Positions 51,097-62,189 of a DNA stretch of 64,000 nucleotides are shown here, piece after piece (positions within the stretch are counted from its first letter, which is position 1; each line of letters starts with the position of its first letter). The notes below the pieces were generated by a model that had not been told where the DNA came from, searched no databases, and was given only the letters and a program-made list of their open reading frames with translations. Both the position numbers and the translations under genes were made by a program. The stretch lies in assembly GCA_932294295.1 (NCBI GenBank), contig OW028573.1, positions 61,233,829-61,297,828 on the forward strand, in the 5' to 3' direction. This DNA comes from Alitta virens (lineage: Eukaryota > Annelida > Polychaeta > Phyllodocida > Nereididae).

Positions 51097-51328
51097 TCAA
51101 TGACATATTTCCATCCATACCAGTTCTATTTCTGCATAAGCCTTGCTGAGTTGTTCTTTGAGGACCTTCACACTTTCCCCCTCTTCCTTCTCTTCCTCCT
51201 CTTCATCCTCTTCCTCCTCTTCATCCTCTTCATCCTCTTCCTCCTCTTCCTCCTCTTCTTCCCCTCTTCCTCCTCTTCCTCCTCTTCCTCCTCTGCCTCC
51301 TCTGCCTCCTCCTTGCCTGATATTGTCT
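51097..51328 (-). CDS. Possible receptor C-terminal exon: acidic run plus coiled coil
   Basis: The minus-strand frame ends in TGA at 51099-51097. After a long Glu/Asp run (encoded by the CTCTTC repeat on the plus strand) it reads VKVLKEQLSKAYAEIELV, with hydrophobic residues at heptad positions 1, 4, 8, 11, 15 and 18. GABA-B receptors carry a C-terminal coiled coil for heterodimerisation, and this lies downstream of the TM5 and TM6 exons on the same strand. A weak acceptor (aaaatttag) is at about 51329. The TM7 exon was not found. The frame could equally be a by-product of the repeat. Confidence 0.33.
51175..51312. repeat. CTCTTC/CTCCTC purine-pyrimidine repeat
   Basis: Imperfect 6- and 3-bp repeat with strict purine/pyrimidine strand asymmetry. 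On the minus strand it encodes a Glu/Asp run that joins an open coiled-coil frame. Confidence 0.9.
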
Positions 51329-51827
51329 TGGTCCTAAATTTTGACTTGTGTCATCTTCACCATTGACTTTAGAATCTCTGAACTTCAGAATCTGGTAAAT
51401 TAAACAGGATTTAAATTCTTTCCATTCCATTTATACATCATACTGGGGGCTAATTTTTAAGTTATAGTAATCGCGAGATTGTTCTAATATTGAGGTGGTC
51501 TTAATATGACATCTATATATAGCAATCACACATTATAAAATATGAAAAATGATACGGATGTCTAAAGCTTCAAATTCGTGGTATATTTGAAATATTATTC
51601 TAGATAAAATGTAGTTTAAAACTTGTGAACCCTTTAATCAAAAAGTTTAAACGAAATATTATGTCGGAACGCAGATAAAAACAAACTTGTAAATTCTAAT
51701 GATACATGAGATACGAAGACACCAAAGCTTCTGTCCTAACTGCACTGACAGAGTTCTGTCATATTATCTAATACTCCAGCCACACATTCATCTAGATATT
51801 TTCAATTCAATTTAGATATATTTTTAC

Positions 51828-51970
51828 GTAGTGCCAAGTAACAGAAACGCCGAAGTCATGGCGAAGTTGATAATGACTTGTTCCTCCAAAAAAAACCCAA
51901 GAACAACTCCCAGAACACTCAGAATCATCACATTATAGATGCACATGCCTATGTATTGGGAGTCATTCAA
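51828..51970 (-). CDS. GABA-B-receptor-like exon, TM6 region
   Basis: The translation starts LNDSQYIGMCIYNV, nearly the GABA-B receptor signature between TM5 and TM6 (ALNDSKYIGMSVYNV), then a hydrophobic helix and FAMTSAFLLLGTT. The donor is ACTAC/gtaaaa at 51827. The expected acceptor just before LNDS is missing: a pyrimidine tract ends in TTTTAC, not AG. The nearest usable AG (52031) would add about 20 residues into a normally short loop. So the exon may be damaged, or the gene may be a pseudogene. Confidence 0.68.
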
Positions 51971-53077
51971 GGGTAAAATAAAATAGAAAAAGCAAAGGAA
52001 AGTCCGAATTATAATGAAATTTAATCTGGACTGTAGTGACATTTAGTCTAAATCTTGTATTGCCTTTTTATTTCTCTATTTATGCATCTTCACTAGTTAC
52101 TTAATATGCAAGTATTAAGATAGGTTGAGTCAAGCAGTGAATTTATTAACATTGCCTATAGTTATTGATTCTTAAACTTCTATTATCTAATGCTTAGGCT
52201 GTTCCTAAGCCCACTTCTATTTGGGGGCTAACCGTCTCCCTTCGTCGCACTTCTAGTTAACCCACCCACCCACTTTCCTTTTCTTAAAGAAACTTTTCCT
52301 AAATTCAAAATTCAATTGGTATCTAGCGGTTATAGATTATATCATTACCCGTTATTATTATTATTATACAATTATGCTGGTCCTGCGTGGCCTACATTTT
52401 TCAATTACATACGTATATTTACTAAGATTACTTACATGTCTTATCAAATATGTCTGAGTTATTCATATATATATATATATATATATATTTGGATTTCTTA
52501 CATGTCTTATGAAGTTCTTCATTTATGTACAAACAATCACTTTACTTGTACGAGAATATTCTCAGTAAGTGATCTATAATAAAACATTTTATTAATTGTA
52601 TAAATTTCACAGTAACTGCCATTTAAGTCTATGAGGCCATTTATATAAGGCCAGTCTGGTCGGTCCAGAGCAGTTCTTCACGTTTGTCATGTCTTGTCTT
52701 GTCCTGTGTGTGATTGTGCTTGTTTGTCTGTCTTATGTGTTGCCAATAAAAAGGGCACTGCGGCCAACTTTACTTTCGGTTTCTGGTTATTTATGCAGAG
52801 GACTCAAATAGCTTTATCTATGATTCTTCATGTTTATGATAAAATGTAGTTTACTTGTTATAACTTTCGAAATCAAAGAACGTCCTTCAGCAGTATTACT
52901 ATTACCAGTACAAATTTAATTATATACAGTAACAATATTTGAATTTTATTTTGTAAATCTGATAAATTCTGCTGTTATAACAACTCCAATTTCCTTATAG
53001 TTCAATCAAGACAGTAGAAGACAAGCACTTTATTATTTCTCAAATATATCCTGGTAATTTCTAGTTGTACCATTTAC

Positions 53078-53218
53078 CTTTTTGGTTCCCCAAGCCAAGA
53101 ATGTACCAAATAGAAGTAACGGAACTTTTCTTTGCGTAAACAACGCCAAGGAAATAACATCTTGTAGAGAGACTGGCACATAGCAACCTTGGTAGGTGGT
53201 AACTGCATCCTTTAATTC
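53078..53218 (-). CDS. GABA-B-receptor-like (class C GPCR) exon, TM5 region
   Basis: A 141-nt exon in phase 0-0, with acceptor caattatttcag/GAA and donor AAAAAG/gtaaat. The translation contains ISLALFTQRK followed by LLLFGTFLAWGTKK. This aligns without gaps to transmembrane segment 5 of GABA-B receptors, where the hallmark is LFGxFLAWET. A second frame is also open but does not match. It belongs to the same strand and order as the exon at 51.8-52.0 kb. Class C GPCRs are plasma-membrane G-protein-coupled receptors; the ligand cannot be inferred here. Confidence 0.72.
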
Positions 53219-54569
53219 CTGAAATAATTGTAACATGATAGTGCATTGAGATTACTTACCAGAAAACGCATTATTGTGACAGAATACCAATACCACTAGA
53301 CACTGAAGTTAATTCCAACGAATTCAATTTATTTCACATTCAAATATAAATAATATATATATAAACGTGGGCTGGTGGGTGGCCAGAGTTACACAACTGT
53401 TGATGCCATTTTGCACCATAATGATTGCAGTATCACTGTCAGAGGAGATTTCAACGTGTTGCAATTATTTGGGAGTGGTGAGTAAACAATATATTGAGAC
53501 GTGGGATTATGTTCTCAATCCACTCAGAGTCCGCAGTTTCACGAACTGTGAAAATGATGACGTCAGACATGACAAGAGCTCCAACAATGTGCTCCAACAA
53601 TGCCAACCAACTGTAGATCACTTACAGCCTTAAATTGGAATATTCGGATTTTTTAATGAAGTATAAAGGGGAAGTACACTGTACTAGGAACATTTTAGTT
53701 GGTTAAAGCATGGTTTTTAATTTTAAAAGCTGCAAAAATGGTACTTGTACTCCATAAGGCCTATTTAGTAATTTGTTTGTTTGATTTTACTGGTTTTTTT
53801 TTTTTTACATAAGAAAAAGAAATGAACATATTTAGGGGGGGGGGGCTGGTAAATGGCATTTTTGTTGGCTATATCCCTACCAAGAACAATAGAAAAGTAC
53901 AGCCTTACCGTTCGTTTGCCTTTAATGGGGAAGATCACATGGACTCTTCAGGTCTTGGTAAATAGGGCCCCAAAAAACCAACGAGAAACCAATCAACAAG
54001 AGGAAGATTCTTACCTGATTAAAATACAAGAAAATGAAGAAGGTTAGCCTTGAAATTTCTTAGCTCCCAAGGGTACCGTACACATGTTTTGGATATTTCT
54101 GTGACAATGTCAACCCAATATTATTCAGTGTTGCAATATGTCAGGTGACAGGCTTGCAGGTTATCATTCTTGTATAATTGTTATCCAATACACTTGATCT
54201 CTGTGCAAGTAAAGGGATTTTTCATCATTTTATTGAAGATCATATTGAATTGGAGGGTATTGCAGCCTAATTCTCATTGATGTGTGGAAAGCTCCTAGTT
54301 TTTGGTCTTGTATCCTACAATACAACCAAGCAAGATAATGTTGTTCGTAGCTGGAGAAGACATCTTGATTAGCCTGAAATAAACGATCATTTCCATTATG
54401 TGCAGAATCTTAAGTAGTTTGACTGAATGGCACCCACTAAATGGTTGTATAGGCCCGTTTTGTGTTGAAGTCAGACAAGTTGGTTAGTCGGTTGGCTGTC
54501 GACCAAAAACCTACTTTCAGACAGTAAATATGATTATTACAAAAAATTGGCTTTTATGCAAAAATTAGG

Positions 54570-54750
54570 CAATGCAACTTAGTTCTGATGCTTCATTATT
54601 GTTTCTGGGGTCCTTAGAATTAGTTTTGGTAGGTTGGTTGCATGGTCGTTTGGCTGTCAGCTGAAAACGAACTTACGGCCATTTGTTCTCAAGTAAATAA
54701 GCTTAGTTCTAATGCTTGATTATTGTTTCTGGGGTCCTTAGGATTAGATT
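54570..54750. repeat. Local duplication, about 130 bp apart
   Basis: TTATTGTTTCTGGGGTCCTT occurs at 54597 and 54720 with flanking similarity (CTTAGTTCT...ATGCTT). Related GCAAAAATTAAGCAATG sequence reappears at the window end (63979-63997). Confidence 0.6.
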
Positions 54751-55134
54751 TGGAACAAAGTATGTGTGGTTCCTACCTGGATGGTGTATGATTTCTACTT
54801 TTGGTCATTTGACGAACTGATTGCGCTAACAGATTGCACAAGAGAAGAGGTGCGACTAGCTACTGAAGGAATTTTTTATAAGGTTAGATATGTTATTAAT
54901 ATTCTGATAATATGACAATTTTAGTATGCTGTTTAAAATTTTCATATATGCAATATCTGTAAATCTGTCAATCAAATAGGCATTTGGAATGTTACTGCCG
55001 TGGCAAATAGATAGCCATTACGTAATTTAATCAGTAGTCCTTACGCACCGCATCTTGGCTCCAAAATATATCTAATAAAATGAATGATATCTATAAACTG
55101 TTACAACAAGATATTGTAAAATTTCTCCAACTCT

Positions 55135-57870
55135 CACCACAGGTTGCACTCTGTGGGGATTTCAACAGTCGCACTGGGGGACTAAACGATATTGCACAAG
55201 ACACTGTTGGTAAAGACACAGGTCCAATACCACATATACATGCTACTTATACATAACAAAAATTCAAATTGGTACAATAAAACCAGACAAACAAAAGAAT
55301 TCCTATAAACAAACACTGGCTGCATGCGATCTAAATTTGCTAACAATTCACATCAAGACAGACAATTTTATAATTTATTTGACAATGATAGACTACCTGA
55401 TTATGTGAACAGTCTTAAAAGTGAGCCAGCACAGGATAAACTTTTCAGTATCACTGAGGGCATTAGTGAGAATGCTGGGTACAGATGCAGTTATGAGTTC
55501 CACTTATGATTATTTAAGAATAGCATAGAGTCCACATTCAAGAAAAAGTACCTCAAGCCTGCGACAAACACCTTATTGTTAATAATTGGTATGACGATGA
55601 ATGTGAAGATGCTAGGAAAGCTGCTAATAACTATGCTAAAACACATAGCCTAGATATTCCTATACATAACAAGAGATACGAATTACAGTTTAAAGAATGT
55701 ACACTGTAGAAACATAAACTTAGTGAATTAAAATCCTCTAACCAAACTGACTGCTGGAAATTTTGGAATAAATTGACAGTAGGTAAAAATAAATAATCAA
55801 CCTGACCTCAAAACGTTTCATGAATATTTCACTTAAAAATAATAAAGCATCCAGTACTGATGGTAACCCTGGTGACTTCTATAGGTATATCACAGAAGAA
55901 CAAGTCACACCTTTTTGCACAATATTTAACTACATTTTTGACATAGGAGAATATCCATCTCAATGGGCAGAAGGAATTATCAATGCACTATATAAAAAAG
56001 GTGACTAGTTGAATCCTGAAAATTATAGGAAAATCACTGTCACAGAAGCTATGACCAAGTTTTTGATTCAATTTTGAAAGCAAAACTCTATTTTAAAAAT
56101 GACTTCATGTCCCTTGATGAACCTTTTTAGTTGAGATTTACTTCCTCGTGTGGAACAGCACATTGTGTTTTTGTATTGGATACTGTTATTAGATACCAAC
56201 AATTTCATAAGAAACCAACGTTTTTATGTTTTGTGGATTTCACGAAATCATTTGATTGTATCAATTGAAATGCACTGTACTACAAACTTCATAAACAAAA
56301 AATAGGCAAGAAGATGCTTAATATTATTATAAGTGTGGTTGATAAATCACAGACCAAAGAAAAAAATGTTCGGGTATTAAAGGGGGGCATTTTAAATCCC
56401 AAATTATTTAATAAATTCATGTCAGATCTTCATGATTACCTAAATTTTAAAGATGGGATAGAAAAAAAATGGTACACACCTCACCAACCTCCTCTATGCA
56501 GATGATATAGTCTTCATATCTGGCTCTGCTACCGGACTACAGAATAGCATTTACTCTTCACATAATTTTGTGCAAAATTGCACCTTATTGTTAACACTTC
56601 TAAAACAAAAGTCATGAAAATTGGGTCTAAATGTACTGTACAACAACCAAAATAGTGAACTTTTAAATTCATACATATGCTTAGGCCATTTTCTAAATTC
56701 ACATAGATCTCTAATTGATAAAAAGCCTGAATATCTAGTAAACCAAGCACAAAAGGCACTCTTTGCACTCCGAAGTAGAATAAAACCTACATAATAGTTA
56801 TATTCTATCAATCCTTGAATACTATAGCATGTTATGGTGTATGAGTAAACAACGCAATGACATAAAAAAAAGATATCTTAAAAGTTTGATAGTTGTAAGA
56901 AAACAAACCCCAACCTTAGCTGTGTATACAGAGACAGGCAGGTTTCCTCTTATCGTTAGACAGAAGATAAATATCATCAAGTACTGGGCAATTATAATGA
57001 CACTGCCATCCTATGACATCCTACATAAATGCCTCAAAATCCAAGAATTTATCCACATGAAGAGACTGGTACAATAAAGCAATACACATAATTAATAAAT
57101 GTAATATAAATAGTTGGGAATCAAAAGAGCCAGACACTATGGTCACTGAAATCAAACTTAAACTATGAAAGTGAACAATCAAGGATCCTTAGTGAAATTA
57201 ATGACTCTGAGAACACCCAAAACTAAAAACATACAAATTATTTAAAACCACTTATTGTTTTGAACCTTATCTAAATCCCAACCTCCCCAAGAAAATATAA
57301 TAATGTTATTATGTCAGATAAAGAACCGGAAATGACATATGCTCTTGGCAATTTCCTAAATAAAGTAATGTAGACTTTCCTCCTCTGATATGCCACTTCC
57401 TTGACATGACTACCCCATGAGTCAAAATGCCAGGGTCAGCGTTGTTCTCACATTGTGCCTGACAGCTCTACAAGAACACCAAGAATGCCAGGGTCAGTGA
57501 GATGTTGCCTGGTATTCTTATCACCATATATTGCACTTGACAGCCACAAATCTCTAGAATCCCCCCCCCCCCCCCAAATGCCTACAAATGCCAACATAGC
57601 CACTAAATATTTATACATGTGAAAATTGTAAATACCTATAAACATGTAAACTGTAAATTTGAATCTTATTGTGATAATATGATCAGTATTTGTATATGAT
57701 TATGTACATTTTTAATATTGTATTTATATTGTGATCAGTATTTGTTTAATGCTTTGCGGATTGATCTGTGATTTATCTTTTATGTGTATTTCCGCTATTT
57801 GTCAGACAATAGGTCTCAGCATTAAAATTTCTAAATAGACTCAGGTCTAACACATGTCCCTCACTTCTGC
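55135..57870 (+). pseudogene. Decayed LINE copy A (endonuclease to C-terminus)
   Basis: Near the 5' end the translation shows an APE endonuclease motif (CGDFNSRTGG at about 55155). Next comes a linker (NNWYDDECEDARKAAN), reverse transcriptase segments (NKASSTDGNPGDFY, IFDIGEYPSQWAEGIINAL, FVDFTKSFDCIN, LYADDIVFISGS at about 56495) and a C-terminal part (SDKEPEMTYALGNFL at about 57315). Many stops and frameshifts are present. It contains a C-homopolymer at 57560 and is followed directly by the 3' half of a second copy. Confidence 0.8.
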
Positions 57871-58990
57871 AAAGTTGTTATGAGATTCAGACTGAGTTAT
57901 ATCAAAAGGGAAAACCATGTTGGCTCACGAGACTTTGCAAGGTCACTGAGACCCTCAATATGAACCAAAATAAGTTTGACTTAAATAAAACAACTGAGTC
58001 TGTGTATGAACAGGTCCATGCCAAGATGTTGCATGAGATTAATGATAGCGTACGTAACCCTAAACTAAGAACTTGTAAAACATTCAAGAAAGATATTCGA
58101 ATAGAACCCTATTTGTATCATGTCCTTCCTAAATCAATTTATTGTGATATAGCACGTTTTAGGCTGAGCTCTCACAACTTATATATTGAATTAGGTATCC
58201 ACAAACGCACTTTTGTACCTGCTGAGGAAGGAATTTTGAAAATGCAATCTTAATCAAGTTGAAGATGATTTCATTGCTGTGAACAATTTAATGCCATTCA
58301 GAAAATAACCTATTTGATATAGCTTGTAAATGTATAGAACAATTCCTTCAAATATTAACAAGTAAAGATACTAACTTAAAGTTTGCCCTTGGAAAATTCT
58401 TAAAAATAGCATTAAAATCGGACCGTAAAACATAAGTATTGGGTTGTCAATTATCATAGTACTAGAGATTGGCTAGTTAGGTAAATTGTCCAATACCTTC
58501 TGGACCTATCAGAGTGGTTGGTGGCACATTGAAAAAGCTGTTTCCAAGTGTTGGATTGTCATTTGTATATACATATCTTTTTCATTGTATTTACTTATGT
58601 GTAGACTGAATTGTATGTTATCTTGCTTTTTTTTTCAATCTTCATGATGGGTGCTCATTATATGTACTAGTTGCTCAAAGATACATATATTTATTATTAA
58701 TTCATTACCTGGTGCAGTACATAGTTATTTATGTTTTTATTATATAGTTTTTCATGCTTTTAGTTTCATTGCATTTTTATTTACTATTGCTTTATTGTTT
58801 GTAATTATTTGACCTGGAGCTATTTTAATGCTGCACATAATTTGTGTATGTTTCATTATTTTCATGCCTTTATTTTCTTATATTTTCTTTCTTTATGTGT
58901 ATACATTATTATTTTATTTTCTTCTCTTTCTTTGCTTTTTTATGACACATGCATCTGCACTGATATTGTGTTTTCAATAAATAAATAAAT
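57870..58990 (+). pseudogene. LINE copy B, 3' end only, with AATAAA-type tail
   Basis: Starts near the frame at 57960, which encodes KLRTCKTFKKDI, EPYLYHVLPKS and ARFRLSSHNLYIELG, conserved C-terminal LINE segments. CIEQFLQIL and LGKFLKIALKSDR follow in another frame. An AT-rich 3' UTR ends in an AATAAATAAATAAAT tail at about 58973. The left arm of the 205-bp inverted repeat lies in this 3' UTR. Confidence 0.65.
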
Positions 58991-59203
58991 ATATATATAT
59001 AAAGAAAGAAAATATAAGAAAATAAAGGCATGAAAATAATGAAACATACACAAATTATGTGCAGCATTAAAATAGCTCCAGGTCAAATAATTACAAACAA
59101 TAAAGCAATAGTAAATAAAAATGCAATGAAACTAAAAGCATGAAAAACTATATAATAAAAACATAAATAACTATGTACTGCACCAGGTAATGAATTAATA
59201 ATA
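58692..59203. repeat. Perfect 205-bp inverted repeat with 102-bp spacer
   Basis: Left arm 58692-58896, right arm 58999-59203; read by eye, the reverse complement is identical. The left arm is 3' UTR-like sequence of LINE copy B. The spacer holds the LINE's AATAAATAAAT tail and an AT run. Confidence 0.85.
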
Positions 59204-60003
59204 TATATATAATATATCTGAATTATCCTCAGCCAGGAAAACATCTAATCACAGCAATTGGGACCTTACACGTTTAGTTATATATAATGCAACCCATATT
59301 GAGTTAATACAAGGTCATGATAAGTATCATATTCATAATTACATTTTAACAGATTTAATTTGTTCAGTTATCATGTCATAGATCATTTTTATTTCATGAT
59401 TTAAATAGAAGAAATTATTAAATAATACAAGACCACCTCATTCGTACATGAGACAATTACAGTTAAAAGACTCGTGACAGTTTGATGAATAAAATAAAAT
59501 CCAATCAGGATATTCTCGTTCCATGGATTCAGATTTAACAAATTTAATTTTACACTTAGGGTTACATATTTGACAAACAAAACAGACAAATATCAGTGTC
59601 ATATATACTAATCTGCAACCTGTAGTTGAGTGAGCCAACTCTCAAAGCCTGAAGGCTGCAGTGAGGGTTGCACGAAAAGGGAGAAATAGAAGAACAAATA
59701 AATAGGAAATAGAGAAAAAATAAGGAAAAGGGAAGTGAGGAACATATAACCCATTCCAACAGTTAGCCAAATGTTAAATCAAATGACAGGAATTTAGAAA
59801 AAAACATGAGGCGACAGAAAGAATTATAATTTAAAGAAGCATTTCCTGAAAGAGATAAACGTATTACACAGCACAATACAAATAATGTACAAATGAAGAC
59901 AAAAATGTGTCAAGCCCAGGCGAATATTGACCAAGGCTGACTAACTTGGTAAAGGTGTAGATGAAGTTGACAATTAGTCATTCTATAATGCAAAGAAAAT
60001 TAA

Positions 60004-60940
60004 GTTGTTCAAAATTTTACTCCCCACTATGGGGACTCAATGGTGACCCAAGGATTTGATGCTGCTTGGGCAATTGCCCTTGCCCTGAATCGAACTATGC
60101 AGGTATTGGAAGAGACACTGTTAGTACTGATGTCCAAAAAAATATTGTTAAATACGTTTTGTTCAATTATTGTGCGTATCTACCAAAATTACATTATCTT
60201 GTTTGATGGCTGATCTGTACCAAGAACAAAACTGCAAAAATTTTGAAAAAACAGGATAACTCTGTAATTCTATGTTGCAACATTTTTGCAAAGACCTTAT
60301 ATTTCCAATAGCCAGTCCACTGAAAACATTAAGTTTCATAAATGTAGTTGATGCACAAATTACATCATTTTTAATATCTCTGGTCCCAAATACAAAGATA
60401 AACATAAGTTCATCTCAGGGCAATTCCTTTTGGTAGTAAATGATTCAGTCTGTGAAACAAATATTTTTACATTTTTTAATCAACTGTTTGCAGGTGACAC
60501 AAGATATCTTTTCAAGGCCTAGCTTATGCTGATGGGGAAATGGGAGCCAAAATGTACGAAAGCATGAAGAACACATCATTAATTACATTATTGTGTCATT
60601 AGGACTGTGGAAAATGTTGCATACCATGTACCTGGCATGACTGGACCAGAATCACTTGAGTGGGCTGAAGACTTTCTCCTCTGATCTGGAAAGGTAGTAT
60701 TGATACTAAACCATACAATACCAATTTTCCAAACTTCCTTACTTCTAACAGCCATAATATTAAATGTTTATCCGGACAGGCTAATCACTTTAATTAATAT
60801 GCCTAAAATGACCATGCAGATCCTCTGGAAAATTAGTTGGATGTATAGTACGTTTAATTGAATCTAAGTAATAAATCAAATTGTCATCTGTGTTTCAGGA
60901 GGTCAACCGCCAAGAGATTCTAGTGTTTAAATAAACGTCT
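60004..60940 (+). pseudogene. GABA-B-receptor-like ectodomain pseudogene
   Basis: Three plus-strand exon-like segments lie in receptor order. Exon i ends at 60102/gtattg and encodes FDAAWAIALALN, matching the YDAxWALALALN ectodomain motif. Exon ii (from acceptor tttgcag, 60494) encodes AYADGEMGAKMYESMKN, then after a frame change VENVAYHVPG and ESLEWAEDFLL followed by TGA where the family has Trp. Exon iii (acceptor gtgtttcag, 60899) encodes GGQPPRDSSV then TAA; GGxPPxD precedes TM1 in the family. At least two stops and one frameshift are visible, and the donor after exon ii looks altered. It is distinct from the minus-strand receptor exons at 51-53 kb. Confidence 0.62.
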
Positions 60941-61009
60941 TGGTTCCTTAATCAGTGCATGATCTGTTTCTGTCCTTGGCAAAGTTTAGAGTTTCCTAAA
61001 TAGTTACAG

Positions 61010-61960
61010 ATATTGATACGTTAGTATGCATCATGGAATGCTCTCATTATGCTGCCCAAAAAGTCAATGCATACAGACCATAACATAATAGTCATAGTAA
61101 TTCAGCCATAATCGTGGTGTAAAGAACAATCGTATAAATATTGATCACTCCAAATTCCAGTGATCTTATATGTGAAGTTTAATTTAGCTAGATGAAGATC
61201 TGCTGTAATTTCTTGGATTGACAATGCACTGTTCTTGGGTATTATTCCCCAAATGCAGCTTTATCACTTGAAATACCTGGTGATACGGGCTGGGTGATCT
61301 GCATTTTCTACCACACGTTCAAAATAACGACGAAACGCGTTAGGCCGAAAAGAAAAAAAAAAACAGGCGCGACTAAAGTTTATGTGACAGACACCAAAGT
61401 TATATTCTATAAATAGATAAATTTAGCTACATAATATAACTTAATCTGTGAAAATCGGACTATAATTGACTGAGTTACGGCTTCAAATAATCGCGTATTG
61501 AAGACGTTCGTGACGCTGGTGACGAAATATAGCCTACGTTTTATCTTATTTCTCCGTCAATTTTCATCCAATTTTTAAAATTTAAAGTTCCAGGTAGCTT
61601 AAATTAATAGAGTAGTGGCTTATGTAATGCCATGAAAACTGTTTGTTAATTTTTGACACCATACATTTTTTTTAATCCTTTTTTTCTGACAGGTTTTTCT
61701 GCATTGCTAAAGATTATCGGTAACATCTCGGAAAGCGCCTAAGTTTCACCTAGGTAACATCTCAGAAAGCGCCTATAAGTTTCACCATGTACATGTAATA
61801 TATTCAGCAAAACAATCAAGAGCTCAACCTCTAAATTTGCATCTTTTTAGAATACATTTACTGTTTCACAAAAAAAAAAGCAAAATATAACAAAAAACTA
61901 AATGTACTTCTCAGAAAAACACAAATACATGTATGCGTTGTCCATGATTTCTTTATCTAA
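61010..61960. other. No supported gene
   Basis: A possible decayed TM1 of the receptor pseudogene may extend to about 61000 (RLGSLISA / SVSVLG, stops between). Beyond that only the 34-bp duplication was noticed. Confidence 0.4.
61712..61783. repeat. Tandem duplication of a ~34-bp unit
   Basis: GGTAACATCTCGGAAAGCGC and GGTAACATCTCAGAAAGCGC each precede AAGTTTCACC. Confidence 0.8.
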
Positions 61961-61966
61961 TTACAA

Positions 61967-62185
61967 TGTCTCAGCGCTACGGGGTCTGAAGCCCAGTCAG
62001 CTTATATGCAAAGCTGCCAGTGGCAGATGTAATGATGAGATAAGGCTTGAAGTCCACACCATGTTACACATTTACCCCATGGGTGGGGTCTTAACTTGCC
62101 TCAGCATAGACATTGACTACAGAGCATCTTTAATTATTTTGAAAATACCCCATGCAATCGACATCCAGCTGAGATGTAGCTCATA
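61967..62185 (-). mobile_element. SINE family 1, copy 4
   Basis: Shares GGGTCTGAAGCCCAGTCAGC and ACATTTACCCCATGGGTGG with the other copies. Shorter related pieces are at about 15646-15720, 31753-31860 and 33760-33860. Confidence 0.55.
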
Positions 62186-62189
62186 GTGG

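Noticed and set aside
51100..51366. Plus-strand Phe/Leu/Ser-rich ORFs
   Set aside because: Antisense translation of the CTCTTC repeat.
53100..53200. Frameshift in the TM5 receptor exon, suggested by FLGVVYAKK in another frame
   Set aside because: The main frame is open through the whole exon and aligns without gaps, so no frameshift is needed.
53905..54020. Minus-strand exon-like segment with strong acceptor (ttttaatcag) and donor (gtaagg), possible TM4
   Set aside because: All three frames contain a stop before the donor, and similarity to TM4 is only general hydrophobicity.
60290..60430. Minus-strand frame FIFVFGTRDIK...ASTTFMK resembling GABA-B TM1-TM2
   Set aside because: It aligns loosely without gaps, but it lies in an intron of the opposite-strand pseudogene, the donor (AAG/gtcttt) is poor and few residues are identical. 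Probably chance.
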